Notes under the pieces: generated by a model | What the model was told of the DNA's origin: nothing | Seen by the model: only the letters and a program-made list of their open reading frames with translations | Database searches by the model: none | Position numbers and translations under genes: made by a program | Assembly (NCBI RefSeq): GCF_000221045.1 | Contig: NC_015856.1 | Span: forward strand, 4,945,424 to 5,009,423 | Origin: Collimonas fungivorans Ter331 | GTDB taxonomy: Bacteria > Pseudomonadota > Gammaproteobacteria > Burkholderiales > Burkholderiaceae_D | Length of the DNA: 64,000 bases | Direction: 5' to 3' | In this document: one piece after another, positions 59,499 to 64,000 of the stretch | Position numbering within the stretch: the first letter of the stretch is position 1 | Layout of the letters: each line of letters starts with the position of its first letter

Positions 59499-60017
59499 AT
59501 GAGAGTCATTATTTTGTTATTAGTTGCCGTCGGGATAGGCACTTGGTACTGGAATCGTCAAAATTCCATCGATGAAGAGAGCGTGACCCGCTTTTACGAC
59601 ACCGCCACCGAGCATGTCCTCAATGGCCGCGGCAAGGAACTGTGCGCCATGCTGAGCAAGGATTTCACCCGCACCGGCATCAATTCCACCAGCCAGGGCC
59701 GGATCCAGGAAAACGCCGGCAAGGAAGAAACCTGCGACCGGTACAACAAGATGTTCGAAGCGCTGGCGCAAGCCGGGCGGCAGGGCGGCGTCTCGACCAA
59801 TTACCAGGTCAACGTCGAGCATATCGAGATCAGCAAGGACCGCAAGAGCGCGGAGGTGAAGGTTTCCTCCAGCGTCAGCATGGCGCTGGGGCCGATCGGA
59901 CGGATCGCCGAGACCAGGGACAAGAGCAGCGAAACGCTGGTGATCCGCAACGGCAAGCTGCTGCTGCAAAAATCCGAGGGCACCGCGATTACCCGCACCA
60001 TAGGCGATCGTTTTTAA
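59499..60017 (+). CDS. membrane-anchored NTF2-like protein, unknown
   Basis: 172 residues; AAGGGGATCAGGA precedes the ATG. One N-terminal transmembrane helix (VIILLLVAVGIGTWYW) and a soluble domain resembling NTF2-like folds: ESVTRFYDTATEHVLNGRGKELCAMLSKDF (in parts) and a C-terminal beta-sheet part (SAEVKVSSSVSM, SSETLVIRNGKLLLQKSEG). Two cysteines suggest a periplasmic orientation with a disulfide. No specific function. Terminated by a strong hairpin. Confidence 0.75.
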   Translation: MRVIILLLVAVGIGTWYWNRQNSIDEESVTRFYDTATEHVLNGRGKELCAMLSKDFTRTGINSTSQGRIQENAGKEETCDRYNKMFEALAQAGRQGGVSTNYQVNVEHIEISKDRKSAEVKVSSSVSMALGPIGRIAETRDKSSETLVIRNGKLLLQKSEGTAITRTIGDRF

Positions 60018-60040
60018 CTGCCGCTTAAAAGCGCAGACGA

Positions 60041-60070
60041 AAAAAAAGACGACCTTGCGGTCGTCTTTTT
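60041..60070. terminator. bidirectional intrinsic terminator
   Basis: GACGACC (60048-60054) and GGTCGTC (60059-60065) enclose TTGC, with an A-run before and T-run after. It ends the NTF2-like gene and could also stop leftward transcription from the tRNAs. Confidence 0.88.
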
Positions 60071-60074
60071 CATG

Positions 60075-60099
60075 TTCTTGGCGGAGTGGACGGGACTCG
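60075..60099 (-). repeat. duplicate of the tRNA-Asp 3' end (att-like)
   Basis: These 25 bases are identical to 60262-60286, which cover the last 21 nt of tRNA-Asp (with CCA) plus four flanking bases. The copy lacks the rest of the tRNA. A direct repeat of a tRNA 3' end is the usual footprint of a tRNA-targeting integrase, but only about 160 bp of gene-free DNA lies between the copies. Confidence 0.8.
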
Positions 60100-60119
60100 C
60101 CTACATTCTGCAGGCCGCT

Positions 60120-60214
60120 GCTGCGCTTGCAAGCGCAGCCCTTCGATTCCCGCCGGAAGCCGCGCAGGCGGCTTCCTCCACTCCGCAGAGCGATATTCCC
60201 GCAAGCGGGAATAT
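60120..60214. repeat. three consecutive perfect palindromes
   Basis: GCTGCGCTTG/CAAGCGCAGC at 60120-60139 (no spacer), GGAAGCCGC/GCGGCTTCC at 60155-60176 (4-nt loop) and ATATTCCCGC/GCGGGAATAT at 60193-60214 (2-nt loop). They fill the interval between the duplicated tRNA ends. No coding frame is credible here. Confidence 0.8.
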
Positions 60215-60232
60215 GAAACCGGACTTATAAAT

Positions 60233-60258
60233 AAAAACGCCCGCTTGCGCGGGCATTT
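60233..60258 (-). terminator. terminator of the tRNA-Val-tRNA-Asp transcript
   Basis: GCCCGC (60239-60244) pairs with GCGGGC (60249-60254) round TTGC; the minus strand then has a run of five T. It lies 8 bp beyond the tRNA-Asp 3' end. Confidence 0.8.
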
Positions 60259-60265
60259 GTATTCT

Positions 60266-60342
60266 TGGCGGAGTGGACGGGACTCGAACCCGCGACCCCC
60301 GGCGTGACAGGCCGGTATTCTAACCAACTGAACTACCACTCC
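60266..60342 (-). tRNA. tRNA-Asp (GTC)
   Basis: 77 nt including encoded CCA. Acceptor arm GGAGTGG/CCACTCC, D-arm region AGTTCAGTTGGTTAGAA, anticodon loop CTGTCAC with anticodon GTC, T-arm GGGTTCGAGTCCC. Cotranscribed 34 nt behind tRNA-Val. Confidence 0.96.
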
Positions 60343-60376
60343 TAAACTGCTGCTTCATTAAGATCATCTGGCTACT

Positions 60377-60452
60377 TGGTGGGTGCTGAGAGGCTCGAAC
60401 TCCCGACCTACGCCTTGTAAGGGCGCCGCTCTACCAACTGAGCTAAGCACCC
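60377..60452 (-). tRNA. tRNA-Val (TAC)
   Basis: 76 nt including CCA. Acceptor GGGTGCT/AGCACCC, D-arm AGCTCAGTTGGTAGAGC, anticodon loop CTTACAA with anticodon TAC, T-arm GGGAGTTCGAGCCTC. First in a Val-Asp pair. Confidence 0.96.
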
Positions 60453-60513
60453 AAAATGCACACTTAGTCAGCCAAACTTTCTTAGCGTATGTCACTACGC
60501 CTGAAGGGGGCAG

Positions 60514-60519
60514 ATTGTA
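60514..60519 (-). promoter_or_regulatory. -10 element of the tRNA operon promoter
   Basis: TACAAT on the minus strand, followed by the GC-rich discriminator CTGCCCCC typical of stringently controlled stable-RNA promoters, about 62 nt before tRNA-Val. The -35 (TAGTAA at 17 bp) is weak. The rest of the 360-bp gap up to 60812 is AT-rich and shows no gene. Confidence 0.45.
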
Positions 60520-60812
60520 CAACGGTTTTTTTAAATTTACTAGCGCTTCGGCGCATTTTGTTTTGAAAAGTTTTTTGCAACAGACCATTTCAGCTCGCCA
60601 GCCGCCTGTTTACGCGGTTCTTTACAATTGCGGCAGCCATGAAATTCCTATTGTTATTTTTTGTTTGAATCGGTTTGCCGAAATGGAACACCGGATATCG
60701 GTCGGCTGTCATAACAGGACTGCTGCTATATCATGGGCAGTGACAGATCATCTTATGGCCGGCGTCAACGCCGGCAATTATTGGCATTTGATTAACTTAA
60801 ACCATAAAAACC

Positions 60813-61283
60813 ATGATGAATGCCAAGATCCGCGCCAGCCTCTATTGCGTCAGTGCGATCATGCTGGCGGCCTGCACCAATAAGCTGGCGGAAACGCCGG
60901 CGCCGCCCGCCACCACCCCGGACGCAACCTCGACCGCCGCCACGCTGGATGACTACAAGCGCGCACTGGCGCAACGCATCGTCGCGGTCAACTCGACTCA
61001 GGTGTATGTGGGGCGGCCGCAGGCGCTGCTGCGCGCCGTGATCGTGCTGAAATATTTCGTCAACGCCGACGGCCAGCTGCTGCGCGCCGACGTCCTGCGC
61101 ACCAATCGCGACCGCAAGGCCGAAGCCACGGCGCTGGCGGCGTTGCGCCGCGCCGCACCCTTCCCCAAGCCCGACAGCCGCTTCCTGCGGCGCGGCGAAG
61201 TCGAGCTCGCGGAAAGCTGGCTGTTCAACGACGACGGCCGTTTCCAGCTGCGCTCGGTGGCCGAACAGCAGATGGACGAGTAG
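60813..61283 (+). CDS. lipoprotein with TonB/TolA C-terminal-like domain
   Basis: 156 residues. A lipoprotein signal with lipobox LAAC (Cys21) follows MMNAKIRASLYCVSAIM; the mature part begins with a Pro/Thr/Ala linker and continues as a TonB-C-like domain (AVIVLKYFVNADGQLLRADVLRTNRDRKAEATALAALRRAAPFPKP in parts). It resembles small TonB-box-type energiser fragments lacking the N-terminal anchor; function unknown. Second ATG one codon in is equally possible. Confidence 0.78.
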   Translation: MMNAKIRASLYCVSAIMLAACTNKLAETPAPPATTPDATSTAATLDDYKRALAQRIVAVNSTQVYVGRPQALLRAVIVLKYFVNADGQLLRADVLRTNRDRKAEATALAALRRAAPFPKPDSRFLRRGEVELAESWLFNDDGRFQLRSVAEQQMDE

Positions 61284-61414
61284 CGGCCGGCTTGCTTCCT
61301 GCGCGCTTCTCGCCTACCATCGAGGCATCAGCCTGAACGCAATGCAGGACTCCGTGAGACATCCCACCACGCTGCGTTCGCACTTATCCCCCTTTTTTAC
61401 GAAACAGCACAGTC

Positions 61415-61603
61415 ATGGATATCCAGCCGCCACTCATCATCTCCAGTTTCGACCTGGAGCGTATTGGATAATTGCTGGCGTCCAGCGCTTACCGCAACCT
61501 GATGTACCAGCCGTAAGCCAGCGGCGAATTCCGCCATCAAGTGCTGGCACGGCAGCAGCAGATTTTCAGGACGCGCGCTTTTCGCGTCCGTTACACAGAA
61601 TAA
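61415..61603 (+). pseudogene. rnk: decayed rnk (nucleoside diphosphate kinase regulator) remnant
   Basis: One frame reads MDIQPPLIISSFDLERIG, stop, LLASSAYRNLMYQP, stop, ASGEFRHQVLARQQ. The first two parts match the Rnk N-terminus as I remember it (PLIISSxDLERIxxLL...AYxxL). The YQPxASGEF part matches the extreme Rnk C-terminus (E. coli ends LEYQPEAAGDYLL). The whole middle, including the GreA-like FKBP domain, is missing, and both TAA codons are in frame, so this looks like an internal in-frame deletion plus two nonsense changes. An intact copy must be sought elsewhere. Confidence 0.6.
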
Positions 61604-61615
61604 AGACAAGTCACC

Positions 61616-62125
61616 ATGTTAAGCGCAGATTACCAACGCCCCGCCAAGCTCTACCGCTATTCGGAGCGGCAATGGCTGGAACGTTCCTTGACGCTCGGAG
61701 AATTCCGTTTGCGTCCGCCCGCGGAAAGCCTGCAGATCAGCAATCTCCATCACGCGCACGGCGCGGCAAAACGCGCCACGCCGCAACTGCTGACCTTGAG
61801 CATGAGCAGCAGCGACGACGCCGGCCTGTTCAGCGCGTTTGCACCGTCGGACTGCTGCCTGGTGATCCACGACACCGAGCATTTCGGCGAACTGATCCAC
61901 CGCGCCGCGCAGCGGCTGCTGCCGAACTGGGCCGGGATCGACGCCGCCGTCAGCTACGGCCAGCCCAGCCCCCTCGGCAGCGCCTTCAGCAAAGGCAAGC
62001 GCGATGCGGCCCAGCATGAATGGCTGTTTGCCTGGCGGCCAGCGCAAGCGACCATCACCCTGCGTCCCATCGTCATCCAGATCGGCAGCATCGAAGCGAT
62101 CGCCGAACTGCGCGACAGGAAATAA
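61616..62125 (+). CDS. conserved-looking hypothetical protein
   Basis: 169 residues, soluble, no signal peptide or motif recognised. Begins MLSADYQRPAKLYRYSERQWLERSLTLGEF (in parts) and ends RPIVIQIGSIEAIAELRDRK; internal CCLVIHDTEHFGELIHRAAQRLLP and FSKGKRDAAQHEWLFAW are distinctive and could be searched. GC-rich codon use and good length suggest it is real. It stands alone after the rnk remnant; a hairpin at 62131-62156 follows. Confidence 0.62.
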   Translation: MLSADYQRPAKLYRYSERQWLERSLTLGEFRLRPPAESLQISNLHHAHGAAKRATPQLLTLSMSSSDDAGLFSAFAPSDCCLVIHDTEHFGELIHRAAQRLLPNWAGIDAAVSYGQPSPLGSAFSKGKRDAAQHEWLFAWRPAQATITLRPIVIQIGSIEAIAELRDRK

Positions 62126-62130
62126 GGCAT

Positions 62131-62156
62131 GATTGCCGCGGCGCATGGCGGCAATC
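62131..62156 (+). terminator. hairpin after the hypothetical gene
   Basis: GATTGCCGC (62131-62139) pairs exactly with GCGGCAATC (62148-62156) around 8 nt. No T-run follows, so termination efficiency is doubtful. Confidence 0.45.
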
Positions 62157-62298
62157 AAGTGCACATTCCATGTCAAACAGACACTTTGTTGGCAGATAGG
62201 CACAGTAGCCTGTATCATCGAACGCTAAGCTAGCTCGACCGCAGCATTTGCAGAAGCGGTTGGCTATACTTGAACATCATGAATGAAGGAGCCACACG

Positions 62299-62598
62299 AT
62301 GCACCGATCCACTCTGAGAACCCGCAGCGATTTCCGCAGCATGGTCGAAGATGCGCAAGAACTGTTTCGCGAAGCTGCCGCCACCACCGGCGAGAAAGCC
62401 GAAGACCTGCGCGACAAAGGTTTGGAACTACTTGACACGGCCGTGTCTAAAGCACAAGACGTGCAAGCAGCGGCAATCGAGGCGGGCAAGGAAATCGCCG
62501 CCACCACCGACGACTATGTCCAGGAAAACCCGTGGCGCGCAATCGCCATTTCGGCCGGCATCGGCTTGCTGGTCGGCCTGGCCATTTCCCGTAAATAA
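62299..62598 (+). CDS. DUF883 family protein (ElaB/YqjD-like)
   Basis: 99 residues with AAGGAGCC before the start. A long amphipathic helix rich in Ala/Glu/Lys is followed by a C-terminal anchor WRAIAISAGIGLLVGLAISRK, the diagnostic ElaB/YqjD ending (NPWxxxxxxAxxGxxxGxLxxRR). In E. coli YqjD binds ribosomes at the inner membrane in stationary phase. First of three genes matching the yqjD-yqjE-yqjK order. Confidence 0.88.
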   Translation: MHRSTLRTRSDFRSMVEDAQELFREAAATTGEKAEDLRDKGLELLDTAVSKAQDVQAAAIEAGKEIAATTDDYVQENPWRAIAISAGIGLLVGLAISRK

Positions 62599-62622
62599 CC
62601 GCAGCATAACTGTCAGGCTCGC

Positions 62623-63009
62623 ATGAACCCACAACAACCCAAGCAAAGCAGTCCGGGTCTGGTGTCCGGGCTGGTCGGCACCGCCAAGAACATGTTTGCG
62701 CTGTTAATCAGCCGCATCGAACTGGCCGCGCTGGAATTCTCGGAGATCGGCTCGCACCTGTTCAAGCTGTTCCTGGTCTGCGCGCTCGGCATCGTCGCCC
62801 TGTGGTTTGCGCTGGCCTTCTGGAGCGGCTTGCTGCTGGTGCTGGCGTGGGACGCCCTGGGCTGGAAGATACTGCTGATCCTGGCGGCATTTTTCACCAT
62901 CGTGACGATCGGCACCGGCTTTTATGTGCGCAGCGTGCTGCGCCAGGGCCGGCTCGGCTTGCCGGTCACCATGGCCGAACTGCGCAAAGATCGCGACGCT
63001 TTACTTTGA
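62623..63009 (+). CDS. YqjE-like membrane protein (phage holin superfamily)
   Basis: 128 residues with two transmembrane helices (LFLVCALGIVALWFALAFWSGLLLVLAW in parts; ILLILAAFFTIVTIGTGFYV) and an N-terminal amphipathic part LFALLISRIELAALEFSEIGSH. Matches YqjE/DUF1469 proteins encoded after yqjD. Function unknown, membrane stress link suspected. 24 bp after the DUF883 gene. Confidence 0.83.
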   Translation: MNPQQPKQSSPGLVSGLVGTAKNMFALLISRIELAALEFSEIGSHLFKLFLVCALGIVALWFALAFWSGLLLVLAWDALGWKILLILAAFFTIVTIGTGFYVRSVLRQGRLGLPVTMAELRKDRDALL

Positions 63010-63023
63010 ACACGGAACCCGAC

Positions 63024-63401
63024 ATGGGCAGATACGCAGGACCGGACAGCAACCTTTCCACCGCTGAGCGCAAGCAGAAGCTGCTGCAGGAAGGCGCCGC
63101 CTTCCGCGCCGACATGCTTGTCTCGCGCGATATCGTGCGCATCAACCTGAACAGCAAATCGCTGGCGACCATTTTATTGGGCCGGGTAACCGGCATCGCT
63201 TCATCGGTGTTCAGCAACCGCGGCAATGCGAAAGGCAGCAACCTGCCTGCCATGCTGCCTTTGCTGCTGACCGGCGCGTCGTGGTTATCGAAACGCCGTA
63301 CCCGCAAACCCCTTCTTATCGGCGCCGCCCTGCTTGCTGCAATCGGCGGCGCCGCTTATGTCAACAGCAGGAAAAGCAAGACAACAACAGATGATGAATA
63401 A
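63024..63401 (+). CDS. YqjK-like protein
   Basis: 125 residues starting MGRYAGPDSNLSTAERKQKLLQEGAAFRADM (in parts). A central basic/hydrophobic part and a C-terminal hydrophobic helix (LLIGAALLAAIGGAAYV) follow. The N-terminal RKxxLLxxxxxxRxxM pattern and its place behind the DUF883 and YqjE-like genes support a YqjK-type assignment, with weak similarity. The start at 63024 is chosen over the long upstream frame, which shadows the YqjE gene. Confidence 0.72.
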   Translation: MGRYAGPDSNLSTAERKQKLLQEGAAFRADMLVSRDIVRINLNSKSLATILLGRVTGIASSVFSNRGNAKGSNLPAMLPLLLTGASWLSKRRTRKPLLIGAALLAAIGGAAYVNSRKSKTTTDDE

Positions 63402-63433
63402 CCGCAGCCTCCAGCCGGAGGCTGCGGTTTTTT
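63400..63433 (+). terminator. terminator of the yqjD-yqjE-yqjK-like operon
   Basis: CCGCAGCCTCC (63402-63412) pairs exactly with GGAGGCTGCGG (63417-63427) around AGCC, followed by six T. It begins at the stop codon itself. Confidence 0.9.
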
Positions 63434-63467
63434 GCTGGCGCTGTCTCAACCTTAGAAAGGAAAGACC

Positions 63468-64000
63468 ATGAATAAATTCAAGTTGGGTGCCCTGGTTCTC
63501 GCAATTACAATGGCAACCGCGGGCTGTGCCGACATGTCGGAGACCCAAAGAGGAACTGCGATGGGTGCTGGCGCTGGCGCGGTGCTGGGCGGCCTGGTGG
63601 GCGGCATTGCCGGCCCCGGCGGCGCCGGACGGACCGCTGCCGGTGCAGCGATCGGCGCTGCGATCGGCGCGGTTGGCGGCAATATCTGGGGCAAGCGCCA
63701 GCAAGACCAGAAGCTGGCGATGGAACGGGCAACTGCAGGCACCAACGTCCAGGTCACCCAGACTGCGGATAACCGCCTGAAGATCAATGTTCCGGCCGAT
63801 ACCGGCTTTGCTACCGGACGCGCTGACATCAACCCTGCCCTGCGCCCGATCCTGGATCAGCTGGCGTCAACGCTGGTGCAAAATCCCGCCGCCTTAGTGG
63901 AAGTCTACGGCCATACCGACAACACGGGTACGGATGCGATCAACAACCCACTGTCGGTCCAGCGTGCGCAGAATGTTGCCGGTTACCTTGGCAGCCGCGG
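63468..64000 (+). CDS. OmpA-family lipoprotein with glycine zipper (5' part)
   Basis: ATG 63468 after AGAAAGGAAAGACC; the frame is open to the window end (177 codons seen). Lipoprotein signal with lipobox ATAGC (Cys20), then glycine-zipper helices (GAGAGAVLGGLVGGIAGPGG, AAIGAAIGAVGGNIWGKRQ), then the start of an OmpA_C-like peptidoglycan-binding domain (FATGRADINPALRPILDQLA, VEVYGHTDNTGTDAINNPLS VQRAQNVAGYL in parts). Resembles YiaD-type outer-membrane lipoproteins that anchor to the cell wall. The C-terminus lies outside the window. Confidence 0.9.
   Translation, partial: MNKFKLGALVLAITMATAGCADMSETQRGTAMGAGAGAVLGGLVGGIAGPGGAGRTAAGAAIGAAIGAVGGNIWGKRQQDQKLAMERATAGTNVQVTQTADNRLKINVPADTGFATGRADINPALRPILDQLASTLVQNPAALVEVYGHTDNTGTDAINNPLSVQRAQNVAGYLGSR

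Noticed and set aside
60070-60339. 89-codon minus-strand frame
   Set aside because: It runs through tRNA-Asp, the terminator and the palindromes; the peptide is translation of RNA-gene sequence.
61342-62019. 225-codon plus-strand frame
   Set aside because: Shadow of the 61616-62125 gene and the rnk remnant; arginine/alanine-rich composition and no ribosome-binding site.
62623-63009. Phage holin
   Set aside because: The name reflects a superfamily label only; neighbours match the chromosomal yqjD-yqjE-yqjK set.

Overview
The window reads as chromosomal DNA of a GC-rich betaproteobacterium, order Burkholderiales. The best fit is Oxalobacteraceae (Collimonas/Herbaspirillum-like). This is inferred from gene content and order (argS-SPOR-dsbA, a liu leucine-catabolism cluster with a MerR regulator, cstA-ybdD beside a two-component system, rdgC, yqjD/E/K); no 16S gene is present. 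Genes are dense and most are housekeeping or catabolic.

Layout. 0-6 kb: 5' part of a nitronate monooxygenase gene, an MBL hydrolase with a DUF1289 protein, then a complete creB-creC-creD set with a perfect cre-tag (TTCAC-N6-TTCAC) before creD. 6-30 kb: almost entirely minus strand, dominated by leucine/isovalerate degradation. It runs from liuR and ivd at the right, through a serine/threonine dehydratase, aceK, a thiolase, a DsbA-fold isomerase-like protein, YchJ, an acyl-CoA ligase, mccB (liuB), a secreted-hydrolase/DinB/liuC trio, to a biotin operon (P450-bioF-bioA-bioD-bioB). The biotin operon has mccA, the biotin-carrying subunit of methylcrotonyl-CoA carboxylase, as its last gene. ghrA and mvaB (HMG-CoA lyase) follow. 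Together these genes convert isovaleryl-CoA to acetyl-CoA and acetoacetate and make the cofactor for the carboxylase step. 30-37 kb: a second MBL protein divergent from liuR across a palindromic operator, SDR-LysE pair, dsbA, SPOR protein, argS, a nitroreductase.

37.3-44.7 kb: an accessory block, visibly AT-rich up to about 42 kb. It holds a type VI secretion vgrG, a two-domain cell-wall hydrolase effector, and a downstream run of small exported proteins. One of these looks split at an A7 tract. This is the best candidate for undescribed biology here: an effector with a deviant M23 motif fused to a GH19-like domain, plus several candidate periplasmic immunity proteins.

45-54 kb: DMT permease, an MGDG-synthase-like glycosyltransferase with a problematic start, a membrane protein, a GntR regulator whose N-terminus is a five-fold heptapeptide repeat built on A-tracts, a 160-bp foldback element, cstA-ybdD divergent from a Cache-domain histidine kinase/LuxR-type regulator pair whose receiver carries a CxxxC insertion. 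54-64 kb: rep helicase, DUF4404, rdgC, a diguanylate cyclase, tRNA-Val and tRNA-Asp with a duplicated tRNA-Asp 3' end and a string of palindromes, a decayed rnk gene, the yqjD/yqjE/yqjK-like set, and an OmpA-family lipoprotein running off the right edge.

Starts were moved inward from the longest open frame wherever a ribosome-binding site, a 4- or 8-nt stop/start overlap or family alignment from memory supported it. No database search was possible, so family names rest on recognised motifs and remembered sequences.
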